Origin: Granulicella mallensis
GTDB lineage: Bacteria; Acidobacteriota; Terriglobia; Terriglobales; Acidobacteriaceae
Length of the DNA stretch: 64,000 bases
NCBI RefSeq assembly: GCF_014203225.1
Contig: NZ_JACHIO010000001.1
Coordinates: forward strand, 124,001-188,000
Direction: 5' to 3'
In this document: positions 1 through 9,800 of the stretch, one piece after another
Numbering within the stretch: position 1 is the stretch's first letter
Layout: each line of letters opens with the position of its first letter
Program-made: the position numbers and the translations under genes
The notes under the pieces: model-generated
Told to the model about the DNA's origin: nothing
The model's input: only the letters and a program-made list of their open reading frames with translations
Database searches by the model: none

Positions 1-220
1 TCCCTGCTCTCTCGAGCAGATGCGTTTCCACCAGCGTTTCGAGCAGTCGGAAGGTGGTCGCCTTATGGAGTCCGACCCTTGCGGCCACGACACGCAGATC
101 CAATACCTCAGAGGTGGATTGAAAGGCGTTGATGATGCTGACGGCGCGCACCACGGCCTGAATCGTGTATCCGCGTTTGACGCCGGTAACTTTGCGAGCG
201 GTCTTCAATAGATCCTCCAT
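1..220 (-). CDS. IclR-family transcriptional regulator (N-terminal fragment)
   Basis: Only the first 73 codons lie in the window; the gene continues beyond the left edge. The reverse-strand translation starts MEDLLKTARKVTGVKRGYTI and carries an IclR-type winged helix-turn-helix: a motif like AVVRAVSIINAF, then a recognition helix in VGLHKATTFRLLETL. The start is the ATG at 218-220; no strong ribosome-binding site precedes it. It is divergent from uxuA with 218 bp between them, so it is a plausible regulator of the uronate genes to its right. IclR proteins often control uronate and KDG catabolism, but the effector domain is outside the window, so the ligand is unknown. Confidence 0.8.
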   Translation of the reverse strand, partial: MEDLLKTARKVTGVKRGYTIQAVVRAVSIINAFQSTSEVLDLRVVAARVGLHKATTFRLLETLVETHLLERAG

Positions 221-438
221 AGCAGTGACATCTGCGTTTCACAATGCAAGACAGTTCCCTGCTGATTCAACTGCTGTTTCTTGCGATGCTTTTTGCGCTT
301 TAGCATCGTGAAGCTGGTGGGACGGTCTGTTCGGGCTCTCGATGCGCGCACAGGAAAGTTACCGCAAAGTATGCATGATAGGCAAAGAGCAGGCACCTCA
401 TCGCACATGATGACAAGCGCTCTTTCGGAAAGGCAAGA

Positions 439-1665
439 ATGTTACTGGAGCAGACCTGGCGTTGGTTCGGCCCAGAGGATCGTGTCACATTGCGAGACGC
501 GCGCGAGGCCGGCGCAGTCGGCATCGTCACGGCTTTGCATGAGCTACCTGCAGGCGAGACATGGCCGGTCGAGGCGATCCAGAAGCGTCAAAATGTGGTT
601 CGTGCGGCAGGACTCGAGTGGACGGTCGTCGAGAGCCTCGAAGTGACCGAACGGATCAAGATGCGTGCGCCGGGGTGGGGGAGGGACGTGGAGAACTTTG
701 CCCAGTCGATTCGCAATCTTGCCACCTGCGGCATTCGGACGATCGCTTACAACTGGATGCCCATCTTCAGCTGGATGAGAACGCACCTGCATGAACCGGC
801 ACCGAAGGGGGGCTACACGACACGGTTCGATGCGGTGGCCTTTGCGGCCTTCGATCTCTACCTGTTGAAGCGCGAAGGAGCGGAGGCAGAGTGGGGCAAG
901 GTTGCTAGCCGCGCGGCCCACGGCTATTTCAAGCGGCTCTCCCCGGCGGAGGCGGACACGTTATGCGAGACAATTCTGCATGGATTACCGGGCGGACATC
1001 CGCGGCTAACGATCGAGGAGACGGCGGAGATGCTGAAGGCCTATGCGGGTATCTCCGGAGAGGAGCTTCGCGGTTCTCTAAGGGAGTTTCTTCTGAGAGT
1101 GTGCCCGGTGGCGGAAGAATGCGGTGTGAAGCTGTGCATTCATCCGGACGATCCTCCGCGGCCGTTGCTGGGGTTGCCGAGAATTGTAAGCACCGCGGAG
1201 GATCTGCGCTGGATTCTGAACCAGTATTCCGGAGATGCGAACGCACTTACCTTTTGCACGGGAGCGCTCGGCATTCGGGCCGACAACAACCTGCGTGCAA
1301 TGGTGAGGGAGTTTGCATCGAGGGTCGGGTTTCTGCATCTTCGCTCAACCGAGCGGGAGCAGAACACGGGAGTGGAGATGGAGTCGTTCTTTGAGGCGGC
1401 ACATCTTGAGGGTGACGCCGACCTGATCGGCATCATGATTGAGGTGATCGCCGAGAAGCGGCGGCGCGAATTGTCAGGCGATGCTCGCAGTCTGCCGTTT
1501 CGTGCCGATCATGGGCAGGAGTTGCTGAACGACTCTGAGCGTGGCGCGGCGCCGGGGTATCCGGCGGTGGGACGTTTGCGTGGCCTGGCGGAGTTGCGCG
1601 GGGCTTTTACGATGGCCGAACGATGGATGACGAAAGTTGAGCAGCATGCAGAATTCCCCCAATAA
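439..1665 (+). CDS. uxuA: D-mannonate dehydratase
   Basis: This 408-residue protein matches UxuA, which dehydrates D-mannonate to 2-keto-3-deoxygluconate in the cytoplasmic glucuronate branch of hexuronate catabolism. It begins with the family signature EQTWRWFGP and has the TIM-barrel segments seen in UxuA: AYNWMPIFSW near residues 110-120, the metal-site region CIHPDDPPRP, CTGALGIRADNN, and HLRS. Its length is normal for the family. The ATG at 439 is preceded by a weak AAGG; the N-terminus agrees with homologues. The next gene starts inside its last codons, indicating translational coupling. The neighbouring IclR, SDR and SMP-30 genes, and the GH105 further right, support uronate breakdown. 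Confidence 0.93.
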   Translation: MLLEQTWRWFGPEDRVTLRDAREAGAVGIVTALHELPAGETWPVEAIQKRQNVVRAAGLEWTVVESLEVTERIKMRAPGWGRDVENFAQSIRNLATCGIRTIAYNWMPIFSWMRTHLHEPAPKGGYTTRFDAVAFAAFDLYLLKREGAEAEWGKVASRAAHGYFKRLSPAEADTLCETILHGLPGGHPRLTIEETAEMLKAYAGISGEELRGSLREFLLRVCPVAEECGVKLCIHPDDPPRPLLGLPRIVSTAEDLRWILNQYSGDANALTFCTGALGIRADNNLRAMVREFASRVGFLHLRSTEREQNTGVEMESFFEAAHLEGDADLIGIMIEVIAEKRRRELSGDARSLPFRADHGQELLNDSERGAAPGYPAVGRLRGLAELRGAFTMAERWMTKVEQHAEFPQ

Positions 1666-2401
1666 AAATGCGCTGATCTTCGGCGGAGCCTCGGGCATCG
1701 GAGGGGCTACGGCCCGGATCATGATCGAACAAGGGGCAAGGGTCACCATTGCGGATGTGCGGAGACCCTCCGGCTGGGCCGATGAAGCGGCGCAGTATAT
1801 CGACTGCGATGTGCGCGACCCGGAACAGGTGAGCAACGCGGTGAGGTGTGCTGCCGCACAGACACCGCTGGATTGGCTGGTCTACAGCACGGGGATTCAG
1901 CACTATGGGTCGGTCGTGAGTACACCGGTCGAGGAGTACGACCTGGTGCAGGCGATCAATTCGCGCGGGGCTTTTCTGGCTTGCCGAGCGGCGATTCCGG
2001 AGATGCGCAACGGCGGAGCGATCGTGCTGGTGTCGTCGGTGCAGGCGCTGGCAACTCAGAAGGGGGTTGCAGCGTATGCGGCGAGCAAAGGGACGCTGGA
2101 GGCGCTGATGCGGGCCATGGCGGTCGATCATGCGAAGGACAATATTCGCGTGAACTCTGTGCTGCCGGGAACGGTCGATACACCGATGGTGCGCTCGTCG
2201 GCAGAGAGATTCGGCGGAACGAATGGCCTGGAACAGACGCTGCAGCAGTGGGGAGACAATCATCCACTGGGGCGTGTGGCTCATGCGGAAGAGATTGCGA
2301 ATCTGATTGCATTTCTTCTGAGCGATAAGGCCTCGTTTATTACAGGGGCGTCGTATCGGGTCGATGGCGGATTGCTGGCGCAGTTGGCTGTACGGCTATA
2401 A
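1646..2401 (+). CDS. SDR-family oxidoreductase, candidate D-mannonate oxidoreductase
   Basis: A 251-residue classical short-chain dehydrogenase. Visible motifs are the nucleotide-binding GGASGIGGA near the N-terminus, the catalytic Ser in VLVSSVQA and the YxxxK pair in YAASKG, followed by VNSVLPGTVDTPMV. The reading frame opens at a TTG at 1637, but the ATG at 1646 is the better start. It overlaps the end of uxuA by 20 bp, so the two are probably translated together. UxuA needs a partner that reduces fructuronate to mannonate; the usual UxuB is a long-chain enzyme and none is present here, so this SDR is a candidate replacement. That substrate is inference from context only; family membership is secure. 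Confidence 0.85.
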   Translation: MQNSPNKNALIFGGASGIGGATARIMIEQGARVTIADVRRPSGWADEAAQYIDCDVRDPEQVSNAVRCAAAQTPLDWLVYSTGIQHYGSVVSTPVEEYDLVQAINSRGAFLACRAAIPEMRNGGAIVLVSSVQALATQKGVAAYAASKGTLEALMRAMAVDHAKDNIRVNSVLPGTVDTPMVRSSAERFGGTNGLEQTLQQWGDNHPLGRVAHAEEIANLIAFLLSDKASFITGASYRVDGGLLAQLAVRL

Positions 2402-3286
2402 GCGCAGCGGTGTGCTGAGCAAGCCGCGCACCGATGTCTGCAGTGCGTACAGAGAGCCTTCTGGCTGGCCCAGTTGTATTGCGTCTGCGGCGGAGGTGAA
2501 CAGCAGCGTGCTGACATCGGTCGAAGCGAAGGCGCAGGTGGTGGGGTTGTTCACCGGCGTTTCGAAGATGTCAGCGATCGAGCCGTCGGGGGCGATGCGG
2601 ACGATGCAGGAACCACCATAACGGCAGTTCCAGAGATGACCTTCGGCGTCCATCGTGGAGCCGTCGGGAAGTCCGCGCGAAAAGCCGGCGAAGAAGACTT
2701 CGCGGCCCTCCAGATGACTGCTCACAGGATCAAAGGAGCCGCGATAGAGGCAGTTCGCTAGGGTATCGCCGAAATACATCGTCTCACCGTTCGGCGACCA
2801 GGCCAGCGTGTTGGTGATGCCAAAGCCTGAGTGCCATTGCTTTGGCTCGGCACCGGGGACCAGGGAGTAGAGCGCACCACGCCACTCGGTTACGTCGGAG
2901 GTCTTGCCGTCGTCTTGCACGTTGTTCTGCATCGTGCCGAACCAGAGCACACCGGCAGGATCGACGCGAGCGTCGTTGCACCGCACGGCGGGCCATTCAG
3001 GCAGACGAAAGAGGACGTCGATGATCCGGTGCGTGCGGGTGTGCCATACGACGATGCCGCCGCCGAGAATTAGGACGAGGACAGCGTCGTAGGTGGTGAG
3101 CACGACGGCTGTGACAGGCTGGTCGAAGTGCCAGGTTTCAACGTCGCCAGCGTCGAGCGAGTAACAGTGAAGCATGCAGCGATTAATGTCGGTCCAGAAG
3201 ACAGCGTTCTGTTCTGGATGCCAGACGCAGCCCTCGCCGCAGACGTCCTGGGTAGAGGCGAGACAGCGAATGTCTGCAGCGGTCAT
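2396..3286 (-). CDS. SMP-30/gluconolactonase/LRE family protein
   Basis: A 296-residue six-bladed beta-propeller of the SMP-30/gluconolactonase type, probably a cytoplasmic sugar-lactone hydrolase. Metal-site signatures are visible: GEGCVWHPE near the start, NDARVDPAGVLWFGT in the middle and LPDGSTMDAEGHLWN with the catalytic Asp near the C-terminal third. The frame opens at 3328 inside the upstream gene, but the ATG at 3284-3286 has GGAGGG six bases upstream and is preferred. Its stop overlaps the end of the convergent SDR gene by 6 bp, and its start lies 20 bp after the stop of the large propeller gene, so those two form an operon. The substrate is not identifiable. Confidence 0.85.
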   Translation of the reverse strand: MTAADIRCLASTQDVCGEGCVWHPEQNAVFWTDINRCMLHCYSLDAGDVETWHFDQPVTAVVLTTYDAVLVLILGGGIVVWHTRTHRIIDVLFRLPEWPAVRCNDARVDPAGVLWFGTMQNNVQDDGKTSDVTEWRGALYSLVPGAEPKQWHSGFGITNTLAWSPNGETMYFGDTLANCLYRGSFDPVSSHLEGREVFFAGFSRGLPDGSTMDAEGHLWNCRYGGSCIVRIAPDGSIADIFETPVNNPTTCAFASTDVSTLLFTSAADAIQLGQPEGSLYALQTSVRGLLSTPLRL

Positions 3287-3306
3287 CGGGGACCCTCCAT
3301 CAAAGA

Positions 3307-6300
3307 TCAAAAGTGAAATAGGCCCCACTGGCTTGGGTTCAGGCGGGCTTCGCTGGGAACGTCGGCGGTCATGGCATCGGTCTTATTGTGCCAGTAGACA
3401 CGGGCTTCGGCGCGCGTACCATCGCTGAGTACAAGACCCACGTCGCCCCGATACTGCTTGCCATGAGAGGAATCGAAGCCGAGCAGAGACAACGGCACGG
3501 TGATTTGGTATAAACCACCGCTTGCAGTGAGCGCGACGCGATCGCTGACGTCCTCGACATCATCGAAGACGACTTCCCCGATGGGCGAAGCGAAGGAGAC
3601 GCGATTACCAGGCTTGTCGGTCTTCTGCCTATAGAGGACGGCGAGCAGCTTGCCGTTGCGCCGCGTGACGAAGAGGCGGGCGTCGCCGTCGACAACCTGG
3701 CGATTGTCGCTTGGCCCCTGGGCACGCACCATCAGGTCGAGGCCACCTCCCTGCGTGAAGGCAAAGGGAAACTCCGTTGCGGAGTCGCGAAGGAGATCGG
3801 GCTGATTGGTGCGGTAGGCGACGATCAGGTTCTTACTATCGGTGCCGAGTTGGAAGGAGGAGTTCTTATCGATGACGGCCCAGTCTTTGGCAGGCCAGCG
3901 ATCGGGCGAGGCTGTACTTGCCGGATCGATGTGATGGACCTCAACCGCAGCTTTCAGGGTTTCGCGAGAGCGCGACTCGGAGCGAAGCGGCTCGGTGCGA
4001 GAGAGGTCTTCTCGATTTGCAGTGATGTATCCGAGGTCGACACGCTTGATGGAGTCGAGGCCGTCGAGGCGCACGGTCGAGGTGTGCCACTTGCCGATGG
4101 AGAGGTACACGTTGCCATCATCCTCGCCAAACATGAAGGGCCAGAACTGCTCGGCGTCAAAGCTGAGGTCGGTGATCTCCATGCCGGACTTTTGCTTCGG
4201 GTAGGGCCAGAAGGGAGAGAGGCGCGTGTCACCACCGAGCGTAGTGACCAGCAGTCCGTCGACGGTGTAGATATAGATCTCGCCCATGTAGGAGTAACGC
4301 GCAACCATGTAGCCTGCCTGCCCTGCAGCAGGTCGCACAGGATAGCCAAGCATCCGCTTGGGATCCTCGAGATCACCGGGCCCGGCGGGTGGAACCGAAG
4401 AGGAACGGGTGGGCAGCGTCCAGCGCAGTTGACCGTCCTTGTAGCCGCTCATGCCGGCGAGGAACCAGCCGTCGGGGCTGAGTGCGACGTCCCCGGTAGC
4501 AGATGTGTGCGAGAGGAGCGCCAGCCTGCTGAGGTTGTAGGAAGGGACACCTGCGGCGTCGACCGAGGCTACAGGCAGATGGTAAGGACCACCGCTGATG
4601 ACGGAAAGATCGGGCTGAAAAACAACGCCAGAGGAACCAGGAACGGTCGGGCGAAAGAACTGGACCTCATCGGGTTGAACGACATGATCGTGATTGCGGT
4701 CGGTCCAGACGAAGAAGACACCGTTGGGATCCCCAGGCGGAATCCTGCGGCGGATCTCAGGCTGGTCGAGCGTCTCCCAGTGATGAGCGCCGGAGCCGAC
4801 CCAACCTGCGCTGGCGATGGGGCGGCAGATACCGTCTTCGAGAATCCAGAGCGTAGTGACGGGACTCTGGTTGTACCAGTAGGTGTTGTAGGAGTCGGTG
4901 AAGTACTGGTGGCCGTCGCGATAGAAGGTCTGGGCAGGAGTGATGCCGCCGTGCGAACCGACCGGGATCATATCGTGCGGGAAGAAGATGGGCTTGGTCG
5001 GATAGCCGCCGTAGCTGATCACATCGTTTAGCGGATCGGGGAAACGGTAGCGCACAGCAGTGAGGCGCGAACTGCCGGTCGAGGGATCGACGCGGAATTC
5101 GAGCAGGCCCATGCTGCCGGGATTGCCGATAGAAGGATAGTAGGCGCGATAGAGATCGTGTGGATCCGCGAACCCTCCGCCACCGTACTGCGTGGGGCCA
5201 TACCAGGCATTGAGGAAGCGGCCGGTCTTGGCGTCCCAGCGGCTGATGCGCTTGGGAAGGTAGTCTTCTTCAGCAACCCAGAGTGAACCTTTGGAGTCGA
5301 TGGTCATGCCCAGGGGATGCGCCATGCGCTGCTCGTCATAGGTCCCGAGTTGTGGGCCGCCGGGATGACCGATGATACGCAGCGGCTTGCCGGTGGTAGC
5401 CGAGAAGACCTTGACCTGGTGGCTCGAGCCCCAGTCCGTGACGTAGATCTCGCCGTCAGCCTCGATGATCTGTTTAGGTGATTCCAACTGCGAAGCGGGA
5501 ACGACGACCTGCGGGTCGGCAAGGGAGAGGGAGTGCCAGTCCTTGTGGAGAGTGAATCGCGTGATGGCGCCTTCGGTTGCGACCAGCAGGTGGCCATCGG
5601 GTTCAAAGGCGAGGGCTCCGAGGTGAGGGAGCTTGATCTTTGCGAAGGAGGCTTGTGCCTTGTGACGGACATCGAAGGCGACGATCTCGTCTGCGGCGGG
5701 GTTCGAGAGCAGCAGCAGGCCGTTGCAGGCGGCGAGACCGACGAGTTCGCGGAAGGCGTCGTGGGTCTGAACTCCTCCGACGACCTTCTCGATCGGTGTG
5801 AGGCCCGCTTTGGTAATGATGAAGACCTGGAGTGCTCCAGGGTCAGTCTTGCCGAAGTCGCGGCTGGGGTTGACGACGTAGACCGTGTAGGCGATGTGGT
5901 CGGGGTTGCGGTCACCGCCGATATCACGAGCAAGAGCGATTCCCCCGTTCCAACCACGAATCTTGATACCGTCGAGCTTGCGGCCGTTCAGATCGGTCCA
6001 CATCAGAGCATGACCGGCCTCGGCAGCCTCCGCTCCAAACAGGATCTCGGGCTCGGTGGAATGGGTAGGCCAGGGGCTGCCCTCGGGAAGAAAGAGCGCG
6101 GAGGCCGGAGGCGTGTGATCGGCGAGCCACGCGCCGGTGCCGTCCGCGGTGGGCCAGGGAGGATTGCCGGGTGAATAGACGGAGTACTGGAGATGCGGAA
6201 CGATGCGCTGATGGAAGAGGCCGCGAACATGATATCGACCGGGATGGGCTACGCCATCGAGTGAGCTTCCGTCCCAGGGGATTGTGTTGTGGCCCTGGTG

Positions 6301-6495
6301 AACGGGATAGTCGGCGACAAGATTTTTGATGCGATTGCCGTGCTCATCCTCAACTACCAGAGTGAGCAGACCATCCTGGCTGGCCTCGTAGGAAATGGCG
6401 ATAGCAGAGGGAGCCGACGGCTGCATCTGAGCTCGGAGAGCAGGCGTGAAAGACAGAAGGCTGATGCTTGCAAGAATTGCCAGGGGACGGTGCAT
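3307..6495 (-). CDS. Large secreted NHL-type beta-propeller protein with CBM9-like C-terminus
   Basis: A 1062-residue exported protein of uncertain function. It starts with a Sec signal peptide (MHRPLAILASISLLSFTPALRAQ). Next comes a FlgD-like Ig segment, recognisable by LLTLVVEDEHGNRIKNL and NTIPWDGSSLDG. The centre has repeated propeller strands such as LGALAFEPDGHLLVATEG and LGMTIDSKGSLWVAEED. A calcium loop of EF-hand/dockerin type, DRNHDHVVQPDE, lies near the middle. The last ~200 residues resemble a CBM9-like domain (DRWPAKDWAVIDKN, FPFAFTQGGGLDLMVRA). The start ATG has GGAG four bases upstream. It sits between the TonB receptor and the SMP-30 gene and is probably part of the polysaccharide locus, perhaps as a binding protein or lyase. 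No catalytic residues could be assigned. Confidence 0.75.
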   Translation of the reverse strand: MHRPLAILASISLLSFTPALRAQMQPSAPSAIAISYEASQDGLLTLVVEDEHGNRIKNLVADYPVHQGHNTIPWDGSSLDGVAHPGRYHVRGLFHQRIVPHLQYSVYSPGNPPWPTADGTGAWLADHTPPASALFLPEGSPWPTHSTEPEILFGAEAAEAGHALMWTDLNGRKLDGIKIRGWNGGIALARDIGGDRNPDHIAYTVYVVNPSRDFGKTDPGALQVFIITKAGLTPIEKVVGGVQTHDAFRELVGLAACNGLLLLSNPAADEIVAFDVRHKAQASFAKIKLPHLGALAFEPDGHLLVATEGAITRFTLHKDWHSLSLADPQVVVPASQLESPKQIIEADGEIYVTDWGSSHQVKVFSATTGKPLRIIGHPGGPQLGTYDEQRMAHPLGMTIDSKGSLWVAEEDYLPKRISRWDAKTGRFLNAWYGPTQYGGGGFADPHDLYRAYYPSIGNPGSMGLLEFRVDPSTGSSRLTAVRYRFPDPLNDVISYGGYPTKPIFFPHDMIPVGSHGGITPAQTFYRDGHQYFTDSYNTYWYNQSPVTTLWILEDGICRPIASAGWVGSGAHHWETLDQPEIRRRIPPGDPNGVFFVWTDRNHDHVVQPDEVQFFRPTVPGSSGVVFQPDLSVISGGPYHLPVASVDAAGVPSYNLSRLALLSHTSATGDVALSPDGWFLAGMSGYKDGQLRWTLPTRSSSVPPAGPGDLEDPKRMLGYPVRPAAGQAGYMVARYSYMGEIYIYTVDGLLVTTLGGDTRLSPFWPYPKQKSGMEITDLSFDAEQFWPFMFGEDDGNVYLSIGKWHTSTVRLDGLDSIKRVDLGYITANREDLSRTEPLRSESRSRETLKAAVEVHHIDPASTASPDRWPAKDWAVIDKNSSFQLGTDSKNLIVAYRTNQPDLLRDSATEFPFAFTQGGGLDLMVRAQGPSDNRQVVDGDARLFVTRRNGKLLAVLYRQKTDKPGNRVSFASPIGEVVFDDVEDVSDRVALTASGGLYQITVPLSLLGFDSSHGKQYRGDVGLVLSDGTRAEARVYWHNKTDAMTADVPSEARLNPSQWGLFHF

Positions 6496-6653
6496 ACATC
6501 TCCAACGGGTTTAAGACGATTTGCTGTTGACAGCACACGTCACAACAGCCGAAGAGACACTATAGCCGGTGGAGAGGCGATGGCGAAATTCGCATCGCGG
6601 CATTTCGATTCCGTTTCACTCCTGCCGCGGCGGAGATCGCCGGCACATGCGCT

Positions 6654-6673
6654 ATGAGCGCTTGAACGCTCAT
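6654..6673. promoter_or_regulatory. Inverted repeat, possible operator
   Basis: ATGAGCG, a 6-base spacer CTTGAA, then CGCTCAT: a perfect 7-bp inverted repeat. It is about 160 bp upstream of the propeller gene (minus strand) and lacks a U-tract, so an operator is more likely than a terminator. No regulator can be assigned. Confidence 0.3.
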
Positions 6674-6800
6674 CGATTCGCTTTGATAGAGCGTGGGAAT
6701 GAAGCTTGCGCCTGGTGTAGTCGTCTCGTGCTGCGAGACGCAGGACTGTGCAAAGCGGCCTCCAGATCTACGAGCGTGAGCTCCCCTCTTTGGGTGAAGG

Positions 6801-6835
6801 ATAAAACGGGAACGAGGTGGCCGCGCCACCTCGTT
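6801..6835 (-). terminator. Rho-independent terminator of the TonB receptor gene
   Basis: Perfect 10-bp stem (AACGAGGTGG, 6811-6820, pairing with CCACCTCGTT, 6826-6835) with a 5-base loop. On the minus strand it is followed by CCCGTTTTATC. It lies 26 bases past the stop of the receptor gene. Confidence 0.8.
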
Positions 6836-6860
6836 GATTCCTTCATCACATCTCCTGCGG

Positions 6861-9800
6861 CTAGAAGTTAATGCGTCCTCCGAACTGGAGTTCGCGGTTA
6901 TCCGCAGAGGTACTAGTGATCTGACCGATGGTCGCCGTATTGCTGATGTTTGCCGCCGGCCCGCCAAAGTTCGCTCGATTCAGGACATCGAAGGCTTCAG
7001 CACGGAACTGGAAAGTCATCGCATGAGGCAGTGCAAAGTTCTTGAATACGCCAGCATCCCATTCTGAAAAACTAGGACCGAAGACCATGTTGCGTTGCGA
7101 GTTCCCATATCGATAGGTGAAGCTCGGTACTGCGGCGAATGCCCCAGGGTTGAACCACTGCTTCGGCGTCTTATGTCCAGGATATAGAACACCGCCAGTG
7201 TAGTCTGCCCGCCCGCTCGGCTGACCGGGTGAATTCGCAGGCGCGGTATAGGTTACTGAAAACGGCGATCCGCTGGTGGCCTTCCACACACCAGTGAGCT
7301 GCCAGCCGCCGATAGCCGCATCAAGCCACTTGGGAGAGTCGGAAGCAAGCCATTTTCCGCGACCTACCGGCAAATCGTAGCTGTAGTTGAAGGTGAATGC
7401 GTTTCGCGCATAGTAATCCAAATTGCCATAGTCATAACGAATGTTCCTCCGGTCCGTGACCGTCTCCTCGTTTGCGCCATCGATACCTAGCGCTTTGCTC
7501 CACTGATATTCAGCATCGAAGGTCAGGTCCGCGAAGCGGCGACGGGCGGCCAGCTGTAGTTGGTTGAAATTTGAACTCTCTCCATAGAGGTAATAGGTGA
7601 TTGCCGAAAATGGCTGAAAAGGCACGGCGGCCTGGCCATTGGCCGGCTCCCCGGGGCCGCCTAATGGTTGCGGAGTCGTCTGATTGATTGGAAAGGGAGT
7701 ATGCAAATGACGCGCATCATTCCCGACATAGGTAGCGCGTAGAGCAACCTTCTTCCAGCCCTCTCCTTCGATAGAAAGATTCCACTCTGTGTTGAAGGGC
7801 GTCTTTATCGTCCGCGAAACTCCATACCCGGTGGGGTTCGCAGTCACTCTGCTACTGGCCGCTGGAAAGGGTGAATCAAAGGTTAGGAATGGAGCATCTG
7901 AGGTGGCCGATGCTGGAGCATAGTTGGTTGTAAGGACAAAGGGAACCTGGTTGCCCATATTATTTACCAGATCGGAAAGGGGGAGATTGTCATAATAGAC
8001 CCCAAAGCCAGCGTGAATCACCACCTCTCGGCCGGAGATTGGACGATACGCGAAACCAAGCCTGGGTTGGAAATTGGTATTTTGTAAATGAAGCCAATTG
8101 GCCATCGTGTAATCATTTACAGCTCCATCTACCAGAATTCCCGGATATCTCGCGACGATCGAAGGATTTGGCGTTCCATGAACCAGAACCAGCTTCCCGA
8201 AGTCAGGATTGAAGGTGGCAATGCCGCCTCTGCGCTCTTGGAAAGGAAATAGTTTGTCATACCGAACTCCAAGCTCGAGCGTGAGCTTTGGAGTGATATT
8301 CCAGGTATCGCGGGCATAGAGCGCATAACTCTTGAATAGCGCATAGTACGTAAAATCATTACTGGACGTATTGTCGCTGTTTATATCTCCAAGCAGAAAA
8401 TCTGCAAACGCATTTACAGGATTTGAATTCTGCCCCGAACCGCTGTGATAGCGTCCTGTGTATTGGCCACTAAACGTAAAGCTTCCAGTGTTGTACGTGG
8501 TTCCCGACTCTGCCTCCGCAAGAAATTGACCGCCGAACTGGAGCGCATGATTACCATGCACATAGCTTAGGTTGTCATTCACCTGGGTGGTGTGTTGATG
8601 GCTGAAACTGCTCCCGGTGGAAAATATCTTCTGTAAGTTAGAAATATTTACAGTCGGAAGAAGACCGTATCCAGGATCGGTGGCCGGCAGCCCGCTGACG
8701 AGTGTTGTCGGATCCAGGGTGTAATTCTGGTCGATACGAGGATCGGCACGTTTGTTCAGCCCGAGCACGAACTCATTTACGAGTGAGTTGGAGATAGCCC
8801 GCGTATAGTTTCCGGCAAACTGATTGATGATGTTGCCCAGGACCGCATAGTTTCCAAACTTATCGGTACCGCCCACATCGTACGGCGCCGGCTGGCGTCG
8901 ATTATTATAGAAACGGAACATTAGATGGTCTTTTTTTGTCGCCTGATAGTCCAGGCGGATGGAGAACCGGGGATCGATCTCCAGCGTTGGACTTGCGTAG
9001 CTGAAGTTGTTACCGATCCCGGCCGGCGTCGGAACATTTGGCGTTGAGAAAAAGGGAAGAAAGCGCTTCGCCACTGTGCTAATGCGAGAGAGTGGGATCT
9101 GGTTATTGGGGAATGGTTGGCCGGTCGCCGGGTCATAAATGATCCCGGTCGAGCTTGTACCGGTGGCAGTCCCATTTGCGGAAAAATCAGCGAAGCCTGT
9201 AGCCCCGGTGCATCCCGCTGGAACGGTAGGAAGTGCCTGGCAATACCAGGCCAACGGGGGCATTGCATATCCTCGAACAACCGTAGTGAGACTGTGAATC
9301 CCCTCAAAGCTCGAGAAAAAGAACAGCCTATCGTGCAGGATGGGACCGCCGATTGTGCCCCCATATTCGTGCCTGTTGAACGCAGGGATACGAGAGCCCG
9401 GCGCGGTGAAGTAGTTACGCGCTTGGAAAAATCGATTCCGGTTGAAGTAGAAGGCGCTTCCATGAAAGGCGTTACCGCCGGACTTGGTAACGATGATTAC
9501 CTGTGCCGCGCCGTTGCCATACTGGGCCGGCGAGTCGATACCGATTGTATTGAACTGAGCAATATCATCCAGTGAAGGGACCTGGTCTGACATGCGGGCA
9601 CCCGCGATATCGTCATTTGAAATACCGTCAATGGTCTGATTAGCGCCGCCTTTGAAGCTGCTGCCGGATATCAACGCGTTAGAGTTGGGCCTTTGCACGC
9701 CAGGTGCAAGCCCCAGCAGTGAGTAGGCGTTCTCACGCCCATTCAGCGGAGTCTGGTTGATCTGCTTCCCGTCTACGACACTGCCCACGTAAGTAGTGTC

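Larger units (their letters stand above)
6496..6860. other. 365-bp intergenic gap with terminator and palindrome
   Basis: No convincing gene is seen. The gap holds the terminator of the TonB receptor gene (6801-6835, minus) and an inverted repeat at 6654-6673. The rest is the likely leader of the downstream propeller gene. Confidence 0.6.

Noticed and set aside
3850-5031. 393-codon open frame on the plus strand
   Set aside because: It lies wholly antisense to the large propeller gene, has no recognisable motif, and is a product of high G+C codon bias.
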